Below are positions 10,585 to 18,947 of a stretch of 64,000 nucleotides of DNA, piece by piece. The position numbers were made by a program, and so were the translations under genes. This DNA is from Pseudomonas sp. Irchel s3h17. Its GTDB lineage: Bacteria; Pseudomonadota; Gammaproteobacteria; Pseudomonadales; Pseudomonadaceae. The stretch is taken from assembly GCF_900187505.1 (NCBI RefSeq), contig NZ_FYDL01000004.1:195359-259358 (forward strand), read 5' to 3'. Below the pieces are notes generated by a model. It ran no database searches, was not told the DNA's origin, and saw only the letters and a list, made by a program, of their open reading frames with translations. Within the stretch, counting starts at the first letter, position 1. Each line of letters opens with the position of its first letter.

Positions 10585-11166
10585 TCAGTTTTCCTGCAAC
10601 AACGGCTGCAGGGCTTTATCGATGGCTTCCCGGGCGCGGAAAATCCGCGAGCGCACGGTACCCACCGGACACTGCATGACGCTCGCAATGTCCTCGTAAC
10701 TCAGACCGTCGAATTCACGTAAAGTTAAAGCCGTACGCAAATCTTCTGGCAGTTGCTGGATGGTTCGATGGACGGTGCCTTCGATCTCATCGCGTAGCAA
10801 TGCCCGCTCCGGCGATTCGAGGTCCTTGAGGCCGTGATCGCCATCGTAGAACTCTGCATCCTCGGTACTGACATCGCTATCCGGCGGCCGACGGCCGCGT
10901 GAAACCAGATAGTTTTTCGCCGTGTTGATGGCGATACGGTAAAGCCACGTATAAAACGCGCTGTCCCCGCGAAAATTACCAAGTGCACGGTAAGCCTTGA
11001 TAAAAGCTTCCTGTGCGACATCCTGGGCTTCATGGGTGTCGTGCACGAAACGCACGATCAACCCGAGAATTTTGTGCTGGTATTTCAGCACTAGCAGATC
11101 GAATGCACGCTTGTCGCCGCGCTGAACGCGCTCGACCAGCTGCTGATCCTCTTCCTGGGTTAGCAT
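10585..11166 (-). CDS. algU: RNA polymerase sigma factor AlgU (AlgT, RpoE-like)
   Basis: The 193-residue ECF sigma factor for envelope stress and alginate is nearly identical in length and text to P. aeruginosa AlgU (MLTQEEDQQLVERVQRGDKR). Region 2 contains DVAQEAFIKAYRALGNF and FYTWLYRIAINTAKN; region 4 contains LTLREFDGLSYEDIA and GTVRSRIFRAREAIDK. The ATG with GAGGAG five bases ahead is taken rather than a GTG two codons upstream. Two GAACTT-type promoters lie upstream, fitting autoregulation. Confidence 0.97.
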   Translation of the reverse strand: MLTQEEDQQLVERVQRGDKRAFDLLVLKYQHKILGLIVRFVHDTHEAQDVAQEAFIKAYRALGNFRGDSAFYTWLYRIAINTAKNYLVSRGRRPPDSDVSTEDAEFYDGDHGLKDLESPERALLRDEIEGTVHRTIQQLPEDLRTALTLREFDGLSYEDIASVMQCPVGTVRSRIFRAREAIDKALQPLLQEN

Positions 11167-11225
11167 GAACACTCCTCGATAAGCTCGGAGGAGGCTTGCA
11201 TCACTAATCGATCAGGCTTGCAAAC

Positions 11226-11252
11226 ATAGACTCGTGCTTTTCGCAAAAGTTC
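11226..11252 (-). promoter_or_regulatory. AlgU-type promoter of algU, proximal
   Basis: On the minus strand GAACTT (11247-11252) is followed after 16 bases by TCTAT (11226-11230). This resembles the AlgU/RpoE consensus GAACTT-N16-TCTGA and lies about 60 bases before the algU start. Confidence 0.65.
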
Positions 11253-11418
11253 TCCCCCTCCAGGCAAGTTTCCTGCGTGCTCTGATTTGGCACACACGAA
11301 AAGCGCAGCACCGGCTTGGCCGGCTGCGCCAATAATCTTGTCGTCGAATCCATTCGCAAGGACCGAAACACGGATCCTGCGCAAAACCGACGCTGTCCCT
11401 TGTCTCAGGTAACCGTCT

Positions 11419-11446
11419 ATTGAGCTTGAGCGCGGTGCAAAAGTTC
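11419..11446 (-). promoter_or_regulatory. AlgU-type promoter of algU, distal
   Basis: A second GAACTT on the minus strand (11441-11446) is followed after 17 bases by TCAAT (11419-11423). The -35 is perfect, the -10 poor. The rest of the 558-base gap between algU and nadB holds no gene that I can see. Confidence 0.45.
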
Positions 11447-11724
11447 CCATGTTTTATCGTCGAACCAAACGGACAATGTGTAACCGTGAAGCGAACATGC
11501 GCGCTTTGTCCGCGATAAAGCACGCTTGACGGCCTTTCAACAGGTAAATCACCTGACACAACCTTCAGGCTTTTCCATCACGGTAGTCTCACATTGCCAC
11601 GAAGGCCCGACTATTGTGCCGATCCACCCCTCTATATACTAGTAGGCTGTGTGGCTGCCTTGACTCGCCGAATCAGGTGTCTTGCGCCAACCCCGACCCG
11701 GGTCGCTTTGAGCGGAATCCTGAA

Positions 11725-13341
11725 ATGAGCCAACAGTTTCAACACGATGTTCTGGTGATTGGCAGCGGTGCTGCCGGTTTGAGTCTGGCGCTGACGCTGC
11801 CCGACCATTTGCGCATTGCCGTATTGAGCAAAGGCAACCTCGCCAATGGCTCGACCTATTGGGCCCAGGGTGGCGTCGCGGCCGTCCTGGATGACACCGA
11901 TACCGTTGAATCCCACGTTGACGACACCCTCAACGCTGGCGGCGGCCTGTGCCACGAAGACGCCGTACGGTTCACCGTCGAACACAGCCGCGAAGCCATT
12001 CAGTGGCTGATCGATCAGGGCGTCCCCTTCACCCGCGACGAACAGTCCGGGACAGAGGACGGCGGTTTCGAATTCCACCTGACCCGCGAGGGCGGCCACA
12101 GTCATCGGCGCATCATCCACGCCGCCGATGCCACAGGTGCCGCCATCTTCAACACCCTGTTGGCACAAGCACGGCTGCGCCCGAACATCGAACTGTTGGA
12201 GCAGCGGGTCGCCGTCGACCTGATCACCGAGAAGCGCCTGGGCCTGGCTGGCGATCGCTGCCTTGGCGCCTACGTCCTCAATCGCGGTACCGGCGAAGTC
12301 GACACCTATGGCGCGCGTTTTGTCATCCTCGCCTCTGGCGGCGCGGCAAAAGTCTACCTCTATACCAGCAACCCCGATGGTGCCTGCGGTGATGGCATTG
12401 CCATGGCCTGGCGCTCGGGCTGCCGGGTCGCGAACCTGGAGTTCAACCAGTTCCACCCCACATGCCTCTATCACCCGCAAGCCAAAAGCTTCCTGATCAC
12501 CGAAGCCCTGCGAGGCGAAGGCGCCCACCTGAAACTGCCGAATGGCGAGCGTTTCATGCAGCGCTTCGACCCCCGGGCCGAACTGGCCCCGCGCGATATC
12601 GTCGCCCGGGCCATCGACCACGAGATGAAGCGCCTGGGTATCGACTGCGTTTACCTGGACATCAGCCACAAGCCTGAAGCGTTCATCAAGTCGCACTTCC
12701 CGACCATGTACGAGCGCTGCCTGGAATTCTCCATCGACATCACCAAGCAGCCGATCCCGGTGGTTCCGGCCGCGCACTACACCTGTGGCGGGGTCATGGT
12801 CGATCAACAGGGACGCACGGACGTGCCCGGGCTGTACGCCATTGGCGAAACCAGCTTCACCGGCCTGCACGGCGCCAACCGCATGGCCAGCAACTCGCTG
12901 CTGGAGTGCTTCGTCTACGCCCGCTCGGCGGCTGCGGACATCCTTGAGCAGTTGCCGCACATTGCCGTCCCCAGCACCCTGCCCGCCTGGGACGCCAGCC
13001 AGGTCACCGACTCCGACGAAGACGTGATCATTGCGCACAACTGGGACGAACTGCGGCGTTTCATGTGGGACTACGTCGGCATCGTGCGCACCAACAAGCG
13101 CCTGCAGCGGGCCCAGCACCGCGTGCGCCTGCTGCTGGACGAGATTGACGAGTTCTACAGTAACTACAAGGTCAGCCGGGACTTGATCGAACTGCGCAAC
13201 CTGGCCCAGGTGGCCGAGCTGATGATTCGCTCAGCCATGGAGCGCAAGGAAAGCCGGGGCCTGCACTACACCCTCGACTACCCGGACCTGCTGCCGCAAG
13301 CACTGGACACTATTCTGGTGCCGCCCACCTACGCCGACTGA
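11725..13341 (+). CDS. nadB: L-aspartate oxidase
   Basis: The 538-residue flavoenzyme oxidises L-aspartate to iminoaspartate, the first step of de novo NAD synthesis. The FAD-binding [11 protein letters not shown] motif is at about residues 13-23, THWAQGG-like [10 protein letters not shown] follows, and the active-site region [25 protein letters not shown] lies at 350-375. The fumarate-reductase-type C-terminal domain is complete. The start [15 protein letters not shown] gives the normal family length; the frame is open 37 codons further upstream. It is divergent from algU, and its last 32 bases overlap the convergent ygfX gene. Confidence 0.96.
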   Translation: MSQQFQHDVLVIGSGAAGLSLALTLPDHLRIAVLSKGNLANGSTYWAQGGVAAVLDDTDTVESHVDDTLNAGGGLCHEDAVRFTVEHSREAIQWLIDQGVPFTRDEQSGTEDGGFEFHLTREGGHSHRRIIHAADATGAAIFNTLLAQARLRPNIELLEQRVAVDLITEKRLGLAGDRCLGAYVLNRGTGEVDTYGARFVILASGGAAKVYLYTSNPDGACGDGIAMAWRSGCRVANLEFNQFHPTCLYHPQAKSFLITEALRGEGAHLKLPNGERFMQRFDPRAELAPRDIVARAIDHEMKRLGIDCVYLDISHKPEAFIKSHFPTMYERCLEFSIDITKQPIPVVPAAHYTCGGVMVDQQGRTDVPGLYAIGETSFTGLHGANRMASNSLLECFVYARSAAADILEQLPHIAVPSTLPAWDASQVTDSDEDVIIAHNWDELRRFMWDYVGIVRTNKRLQRAQHRVRLLLDEIDEFYSNYKVSRDLIELRNLAQVAELMIRSAMERKESRGLHYTLDYPDLLPQALDTILVPPTYAD

Positions 13342-13762
13342 ACTTGAGCCGCACCCGCAGGCGCCGGTGGACATCCGCCGCCTGCGCGTCGCGCGGCACA
13401 CAGATCGAACGCACCCGCCGCTCCCCACGCAGTCGAAAGCGCAACACCACGATCAATGGCAAGGCCAGGCTGTCAGGGCGCAGCTGCACCGCTTGCCAAC
13501 CGCTGGCCTGACTCCACAGCTGCCAGCCGTCGACATCGCGGCGCACACCGCGAATTGCACCGGGATGAGTCAGCAGAATCTGCCGTGGCAGCGCCCACGC
13601 CCCATGGGCCAGGCACAGCAAGGCGCCGGGCACGCTTGCCCACCCGGGAACATCGAGGATCAACAGCGACCCCAGCGCGAACAGCTGGGCGAGGAGATAA
13701 GCCGCCAGCAATTGCCGTGAGGCATGCCAGCGGCATTCAAACGAATTACTTGGGTTGGACAC
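13310..13762 (-). CDS. ygfX: YgfX family membrane protein
   Basis: The 150-residue protein has two close membrane helices near the N-terminus (about 17-55: [19 protein letters not shown] and [17 protein letters not shown]), then a soluble part with the family pattern WQLWSQ..GW...L. In E. coli YgfX (CptA) is encoded with SdhE (CptB) and has been described as a toxin acting on FtsZ/MreB, though the role is debated. The likely start is GTG, 17 bases inside the sdhE gene; no ATG is available nearby. The 3' end overlaps nadB on the other strand. Confidence 0.75.
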   Translation of the reverse strand: MSNPSNSFECRWHASRQLLAAYLLAQLFALGSLLILDVPGWASVPGALLCLAHGAWALPRQILLTHPGAIRGVRRDVDGWQLWSQASGWQAVQLRPDSLALPLIVVLRFRLRGERRVRSICVPRDAQAADVHRRLRVRLKFSRRRWAAPE

Positions 13763-14000
13763 GGTCCAGGATCATGCGAACCATGCGCTGCAGTTCAGGA
13801 TCTTCCGATTCGGAACGCTCCATGAACCAGCCGAACATGTCCTGGTCTTCGCATTCAAGCAGCCTGACATAGCACTCGCGATCAACCTGATTCAGGTGCG
13901 GATAAACCTCTTTGACAAACGGCACCAGCAACACGTCAAGTTCAAGCATGCCGCGACGGCTGTGCCAGTAGAGGCGATTGAGTTCAACATCTTCGACCAT
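13746..14000 (-). CDS. sdhE: FAD assembly factor SdhE
   Basis: This 84-residue small helical protein helps attach FAD covalently to succinate dehydrogenase. It shows the hallmark [14 protein letters not shown] (residues 16-29), whose RGxxE motif contacts the flavoprotein. Start [14 protein letters not shown] has a GAGGAG site. It is the first gene of a two-gene unit with ygfX, overlapping it by 17 bases, as in E. coli. Confidence 0.92.
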   Translation of the reverse strand: MVEDVELNRLYWHSRRGMLELDVLLVPFVKEVYPHLNQVDRECYVRLLECEDQDMFGWFMERSESEDPELQRMVRMILDRVQPK

Positions 14001-14150
14001 GGAGCGCTCCTCAAATAGGGCGCAAGTATACAGCCCCTGTCCCGGTCGAACAGTCGGCTTTGGTCGGTCACCCACGCTCCTTTGTGAACTACCCATTTCA
14101 ACAGCGCCCCCTTATGATGTCCCCCAGACTTTTTTACCCTGCGATGACCC

Positions 14151-15092
14151 ATGGCCGATTCCACTTTTTTCTGCACCTTGCCCCATGAAGGCGTTCTCGC
14201 CGTCCGTGGCTCTGACGCCAGCAAGTTTCTTCAAGGGCAATTGACCTGCAACCTCAACTACCTGAGCGACACCCGGGCCAGCCTCGGTGCGCGCTGCACC
14301 CAGAAAGGCCGCATGCAGTCGAGCTTTCGCATCCTGCTGGAAGGTGACGGGGTGGTGATGGCGATGGCCAGCGAGTTGCTGGAGCCACAACTGGCGGACC
14401 TGAAAAAATACGCCGTGTTCTCCAAATCCAGGCTCACCGATGAAAGCGCTGCCTGGGTTCGCTTCGGCCTGGCCGACGCCGACGCTGCACTGGCGGCGCT
14501 CGGGCTCGATGTACCGGCGGAGACCGACTCGGTAGTACGCCACAACGGCTTGATCGCGATTCGCGTGTCCCCTGGCCGTACCGAGCTCTGGGCCGCCGCC
14601 GACCAGGCGCAAACCCTGACCGAAAAGCTCTCGCCAACACTGGCCCAGGGTACGCTCAACGATTGGTTGCTGGGCCAGATCCGCGCAGGCATCGGCCAGG
14701 TCATGCCTGGCACCCGCGAGCTGTTCATCCCGCAAATGCTCAACCTGCAAGCCGTGGGCGGCGTCAGCTTCAAGAAAGGCTGCTACACCGGCCAGGAAAT
14801 CGTCGCGCGCATGCAGTACCTGGGCAAACTCAAGCGCCGCCTGTATCGCCTGCAACTGGACGCCAGCGAACTGCCCGAGCCCGGCACCGCCCTGTTCTCC
14901 CCGACCCATGGCAGTTCCATCGGTGAAGTGGTGATCGCCGCCCACGCCGGCCAGGGCATTGAACTGCTCGCCGTGCTGCAAGCCGAAGCCGTCGACAGCG
15001 CCGACCTGCACCTGGGCGCGCTTGAAGGCCCCGCCCTGCACCTGCTCGACCTGCCTTACCAACTGGATCGCGATCTTGAGATCCAGCGTTAA
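14151..15092 (+). CDS. ygfZ: Folate-binding protein YgfZ (iron-sulfur cluster repair)
   Basis: The 313-residue protein belongs to the GcvT-like tetrahydrofolate-binding family. The signature KGCYTGQEIVARMQYLGKLK at about 216-235 is diagnostic, with the conserved Cys needed for function. YgfZ helps make or repair certain Fe-S enzymes such as MiaB. It is divergent from sdhE and followed 45 bases later by an HDOD gene on the same strand. Confidence 0.93.
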   Translation: MADSTFFCTLPHEGVLAVRGSDASKFLQGQLTCNLNYLSDTRASLGARCTQKGRMQSSFRILLEGDGVVMAMASELLEPQLADLKKYAVFSKSRLTDESAAWVRFGLADADAALAALGLDVPAETDSVVRHNGLIAIRVSPGRTELWAAADQAQTLTEKLSPTLAQGTLNDWLLGQIRAGIGQVMPGTRELFIPQMLNLQAVGGVSFKKGCYTGQEIVARMQYLGKLKRRLYRLQLDASELPEPGTALFSPTHGSSIGEVVIAAHAGQGIELLAVLQAEAVDSADLHLGALEGPALHLLDLPYQLDRDLEIQR

Positions 15093-15137
15093 AGCGTCAA
15101 TAAGCAGCACCTTTTGGCAACACCCTAGAGAAACGAA

Positions 15138-15959
15138 ATGAGCGAGCTGGCGGAAAAGATCCAACAGGACTTGGTTGAGGCCATCGATAACGATGACCTG
15201 GTTCTGCCAACGTTACCGGAAGTGGCCCTGCAGATTCGCCGGGCCGCTGAAGACCCGGAAGTCAGCGTCACCGCCCTGAGCAAAGTCATCGGCCGTGACA
15301 CCGCGTTGTCGGCGCGCCTGATCAAAGTGGTCAACAGCCCCATGCTGCGCGCCACCCAGGAAGTGACCGACCTGAACGCGGCCATCACCCGCCTGGGCGT
15401 CAACTACAGCAGCAACCTGGCCATCGGACTGGTCATGGAGCAGATTTTCCATGCCCGGTCCGAGGTAGTGGAACAGAAGATGCGCGATGTCTGGCGCAAG
15501 AGCCTGCAAATCGCCGGCATCAGCTATGCCCTGTGCCGCAGCCACACCCAACTGAAACCGGACCAGGCCGCACTGGGCGGGCTGGTGCACCAGATCGGCG
15601 TACTGCCGATCCTGACCTACGCCGAAGACCACTACGAGCTGTTGTCCGACCCCGTGAGCCTCAACCACGTGATCGAGCACATTCATCCCCTGCTCGGCGA
15701 CAAACTGCTGCAGGTCTGGGAGTTTCCGGAAAGGCTGGCCAAGCTGCCGGGCCAGTACCTGGACCTCAAGCGACAACCCCAGCAGGTCGATTATGTCGAC
15801 CTCGTGCAAATGGCAACCGTGCACGGCTACCAAGGCACCGATCACCCGCTGGCACAGATTGACATCACCGCCCTGCCATCCTTCAAGCGACTCGGTCTCG
15901 ACCCGAACAACCCGCTGCTGTGCAACGACCTGGAAGAGTCACAGTCGATGTTTTACTGA
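15138..15959 (+). CDS. HDOD domain-containing signalling protein
   Basis: This 273-residue protein is almost entirely an HDOD domain (about 20-215: LPTLPEVALQIRRAAEDPEVS, LSARLIKVVNSPMLR, AITRLGVNYSSNLAIGLVM, LGGLVHQIGVLPIL). HDOD is a degenerate HD domain without the metal-binding His-Asp pair, used as a protein-interaction module in signalling. It has no output domain of its own. It probably shares a transcript with ygfZ. The exact role is unknown. Confidence 0.88.
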   Translation: MSELAEKIQQDLVEAIDNDDLVLPTLPEVALQIRRAAEDPEVSVTALSKVIGRDTALSARLIKVVNSPMLRATQEVTDLNAAITRLGVNYSSNLAIGLVMEQIFHARSEVVEQKMRDVWRKSLQIAGISYALCRSHTQLKPDQAALGGLVHQIGVLPILTYAEDHYELLSDPVSLNHVIEHIHPLLGDKLLQVWEFPERLAKLPGQYLDLKRQPQQVDYVDLVQMATVHGYQGTDHPLAQIDITALPSFKRLGLDPNNPLLCNDLEESQSMFY

Positions 15960-16154
15960 GCGGGTGCGCCGGCAGGGCCAGGGTTTGCGTGAGTCTCTCG
16001 GCAACCCCGTCCCAACCCAGCAAAAAATTCCCGATCCCCGGCAAAAAAATTCTATGCCGGCCAAAGCCCCATAAATGCTCGCTCCGTCTTGAGCAGCGCC
16101 CTCAATGGCCGCTTGCTAGGCGATTTCGTCGCACCACAAGCCCAAAAAAACACC

Positions 16155-16160
16155 TATAAT
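16155..16160 (+). promoter_or_regulatory. Candidate -10 of nrdB promoter
   Basis: A perfect TATAAT lies 254 bases before nrdB. No good -35 is visible at the right distance (CACCAC), and no convincing NrdR pair is seen here. It would give a leader of about 245 bases. Confidence 0.4.
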
Positions 16161-16211
16161 GCGCCGGTAAATCGGGCCTGCAACACCTCCTTACATGAGA
16201 GTGAAAGCCAC

Positions 16212-16381
16212 GCTGAAGCCACCACCGGAACTGACCCTGTCGATTCCGCCCTTCAGCGACTTCAGGACACCCGTAGACATTTCTGTTTTTTGCCTGCGTT
16301 CTGCTGCAACAAAACGATTCCTTTAGATCCACCGCGGCCACCACGCCGTGTGAATAACCGACCATCAGAGTTTTCACACGG
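16212..16381 (+). promoter_or_regulatory. Inverted repeats in the nrdB leader
   Basis: Two stems stand out in the 454-base gap before nrdB. One is 16212-16218/16251-16257 (GCTGAAG/CTTCAGC) enclosing 16226-16230/16244-16248. The other is a perfect 9-bp pair CCGTGTGAA/TTCACACGG at 16346-16354/16373-16381, ending 19 bases before the GGAG ribosome site. There is no plausible gene in the gap. A regulatory RNA structure or a protein operator could explain them. Confidence 0.4.
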
Positions 16382-16413
16382 GCATCTGGCCCTCACGCAG
16401 GAGACGACACGTC

Positions 16414-17661
16414 ATGCTGAGCTGGGACGAATTCGACAAAGAAGACGGCGAAGTTGTCGCCAAGGGCGCCAATGCTGGCCACGCTACAGAAGCCAACATG
16501 GACCGCCTCGACAGCGCCGGTGGTGCTGCAGCGCTTGAAGCGCGCGCCGTAACCGCCACCGACTCGGCCGCGATCATTCGCGCCAAGGCCGCCCTCGACA
16601 AACTCGACATCGCCGAAGGCCTGGCCGAACTCGAAGGTGCCTCCGCCCGCGTTGCGGTCGACGAGAAGCGCATGATCAACTGCCGCGCCGACCTCAACCA
16701 ACTCGTCCCGTTCAAGTACGACTGGGCCTGGCAGAAGTACCTGGACGGTTGCGCAAACCACTGGATGCCGCAAGAAGTCAACATGACCGCCGACATCGCC
16801 CTCTGGAAAAACCCGGAAGGCCTGACCGACGACGAGCGCCGCATCGTGATGCGCAACCTGGGCTTCTTCTCCACCGCCGACTCCCTGGTTGCCAACAACC
16901 TGGTACTGGCCGTGTACCGCCTGATCACCAACCCGGAATGCCGCCAGTACATCCTGCGCCAGGCGTTCGAAGAGGCGATCCACACCCACGCCTACCAGTA
17001 CTGCATCGAATCGCTGGCCATGGATGAAGGCGAGATCTTCAACATGTACCACGAGATCCCGTCGGTCGCTAAAAAAGCCACCTGGGGCCTGAAGTACACC
17101 CGTTCGATCTCCGATCCGAAGTTCGAAACCGGCACCGTCGAAACCGACAAGGAGTTGCTGCGCAACCTGATCGCCTACTACTGCGTTCTGGAAGGCATCT
17201 TCTTCTACTGCGGCTTCACCCAGATCCTCTCCATGGGCCGCCGCAACAAAATGACCGGCGTCGCCGAGCAGTTCCAGTACATCCTGCGCGACGAATCCAT
17301 GCACCTGAACTTCGGCATCGACGTGATCAACCAGATCAAGATCGAAAACCCGCACCTGTGGGACGCCGAAATGAAGGAAGAAGCCTCGCAGATGATCCTG
17401 CAAGGCACCCAGCTGGAAATCGAATACGCCCGCGACACCATGCCTCGCGGCGTACTGGGCATGAACGCTGCGATGATGGAGGACTACCTCAAGTTCATCG
17501 CCAACCGTCGCCTGTCGCAGATCGGCCTGAAGGAAGAATACCCAGGGACGACCAACCCGTTCCCGTGGATGAGCGAGATCATGGACTTGAAGAAAGAGAA
17601 GAACTTCTTTGAGACTCGGGTTATTGAGTATCAGACAGGTGGGGCTTTGAGCTGGGATTGA
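16414..17661 (+). CDS. nrdB: Ribonucleoside-diphosphate reductase beta subunit, class Ia
   Basis: This 415-residue subunit carries the diiron-tyrosyl radical used by NrdA. Metal ligands and radical site are visible: Asp in [12 protein letters not shown], the E-x2-H-x3-Y pattern in EEAIHTHAY (Tyr is the radical), Glu in EGIFFYCGF, and Glu/His in [12 protein letters not shown]-terminal tail that docks on NrdA ends [10 protein letters not shown]. The N-terminal 60 residues are an extension compared with E. coli NrdB. Unlike the usual nrdAB operon, it stands alone with its own upstream region and terminator. Confidence 0.96.
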   Translation: MLSWDEFDKEDGEVVAKGANAGHATEANMDRLDSAGGAAALEARAVTATDSAAIIRAKAALDKLDIAEGLAELEGASARVAVDEKRMINCRADLNQLVPFKYDWAWQKYLDGCANHWMPQEVNMTADIALWKNPEGLTDDERRIVMRNLGFFSTADSLVANNLVLAVYRLITNPECRQYILRQAFEEAIHTHAYQYCIESLAMDEGEIFNMYHEIPSVAKKATWGLKYTRSISDPKFETGTVETDKELLRNLIAYYCVLEGIFFYCGFTQILSMGRRNKMTGVAEQFQYILRDESMHLNFGIDVINQIKIENPHLWDAEMKEEASQMILQGTQLEIEYARDTMPRGVLGMNAAMMEDYLKFIANRRLSQIGLKEEYPGTTNPFPWMSEIMDLKKEKNFFETRVIEYQTGGALSWD

Positions 17662-17698
17662 TTCCTGGGGCTCATCTCTACTGAGTCAACGACCTGTG

Positions 17699-17734
17699 AA
17701 AGCCCTGAGCATGTTATGTGCCCAGGGCTTTTTT
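17699..17734 (+). terminator. nrdB terminator
   Basis: Stem AAGCCCTG/CAGGGCTT (17700-17707/17723-17730) is followed by T6, about 40 bases after the nrdB stop codon. Confidence 0.85.
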
Positions 17735-17895
17735 GTGGTTGAGATAAAAAGCCTGCTTTCTTGGCTACGGGATTACTCCCGAAAGACACAGCCTGACTCT
17801 TTGAAGGTAGCAACACTTCAGCCTGTAGGAAATTTCGTAGACAGCCATGATGGCCACTCAGTATCGTCCGAAGGTATTCAACCCTCGGCGATTGT

Positions 17896-18612
17896 ATGGA
17901 TATCGAAAAAGAAAAGAATGACTGGAGCGACGAGGAACTGGAAGCTGCAGTCGAAGGCTACTTGAAGATGTTGGCGATCGAGAAAAGTGACCAGAAGCTC
18001 AATAAGGCCCACGAGAATCGCCTTTTGCGCGAGGGGGTGCTGATGAGTCGCAGCAGAGTATCCATCGAGTATCGAATGCGTAATATTTCCACCGTACTCC
18101 ATGATTTGTGCCTGCCTTACATTGTTGGATATCTGCCCGCTAAACATCTTGGCGCCGGAGTCACCCAACGCGTACGAGCAGCGATGATTGCAAAAGGTGC
18201 TTTCGATCCTGACGACTATGCACCTACTGCGAATGATCAAACGTTGAACACGAAGGTTCAAAAGCTTGAGCAGAGAGAGTTCATAGGCATCCCGCGAGGT
18301 ATCGATAAACCACAACGGTTGAACGGTACGATCTCCACGTTCTTGCGCGATCCTCTGGTTAAAACTTGGGTATTGAAGGAGGCGAATGGCGTCTGTGAAG
18401 GCTGTGGTCAAGACGCACCGTTCAAGCAGGCTAACGGATCGCACTTTCTTGAGCTTCATCATGTTAAGCATTTGGCAGACCTTGGGTCGGATCGTCCTAG
18501 CAATGCTGTGGCGCTGTGCCCGAACTGTCATCGGCGTTGTCACTATTCGAGCGACCGGGATGAGTTCACTGCTTCGCTTTATACGAAGGTAGAGCGGTTA
18601 AAGCCTGAATAA
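17896..18612 (+). CDS. HNH endonuclease (McrA-like C-terminal domain)
   Basis: The protein has 238 residues. The C-terminal HNH domain shows a zinc site and catalytic core: C167-x2-C170 (VCEGCGQ), ELHHVKHL with His188/His189, Asn203, and C208-x2-C211-H212 (LCPNCHR) with His216. The N-terminal helical part (WSDEELEAAVEGYLKMLAIE, SRVSIEYRMRNISTVLHDL, IVGYLPAKHLG) is a module I associate with restriction-type nucleases. The gene is clearly AT-richer than its neighbours and has no clear ribosome site at this ATG, which suggests transfer. A defence role against modified or foreign DNA is likely but not shown. Confidence 0.85.
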   Translation: MDIEKEKNDWSDEELEAAVEGYLKMLAIEKSDQKLNKAHENRLLREGVLMSRSRVSIEYRMRNISTVLHDLCLPYIVGYLPAKHLGAGVTQRVRAAMIAKGAFDPDDYAPTANDQTLNTKVQKLEQREFIGIPRGIDKPQRLNGTISTFLRDPLVKTWVLKEANGVCEGCGQDAPFKQANGSHFLELHHVKHLADLGSDRPSNAVALCPNCHRRCHYSSDRDEFTASLYTKVERLKPE

Positions 18613-18628
18613 CTGACTGCTTGAGATT

Positions 18629-18760
18629 TGTGGCGAGGGAGCTTGCTCCCGTTCGGCTGCGGAGCAGTCGCCGAGCAAACACCTTGATCTGTCTGATGTA
18701 CCGCGCTTGCCGGTTTTGGGGCTGCTGCGCAGCCCAGCGGGAGCAAGCTCCCTCGCCACA
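18629..18760. repeat. REPIN 1 (type-1 REP pair)
   Basis: Inverted pair TGTGGCGAGGGAGCTTGCTC ... GAGCAAGCTCCCTCGCCACA around a 90-base spacer. Each arm has the palindromic REP core. The same arms recur at 42911 and 49792. It fills much of the 335-base gap between the HNH gene and the next gene. Confidence 0.9.
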
Positions 18761-18820
18761 GTAAGTTGCGTTGCCACAGAGTGAGTGCAGGGCATATGGA
18801 TCGAGTTGATGCTCGGAATC

Positions 18821-18842
18821 GCGAGCAAGCTCACTCCCACAG
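18821..18842. repeat. Solitary REP half
   Basis: GCGAGCAAGCTCACTCCCAC is a single, diverged REP unit without partner, related to the REP arms nearby but closer to the variant ending CTCCCACAG. Confidence 0.6.
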
Positions 18843-18947
18843 GCTTGGTGTTTTACCGCAGATTTTGTGGTGTATTGAAAACAGTCAGTGCAACCCGTCC
18901 CACCTCCCGCTATTAATCTCCTCCTCCCTCAAGGACCCGAGCCCGCC

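Noticed and set aside
13310-14000. ygfX/sdhE counted as a dedicated toxin-antitoxin system
   Set aside because: SdhE has a clear housekeeping role in flavinylation; the toxin role of YgfX is disputed, so I list them as ordinary genes.
16155-16160. TATAAT before nrdB as part of a tRNA promoter with a tRNA following
   Set aside because: No cloverleaf-forming sequence or CCA end follows; the gap leads to nrdB.
18629-18760. Repeated palindromes as a CRISPR array
   Set aside because: Only two inverted copies per site with unequal spacers and no cas genes; they are REP pairs.
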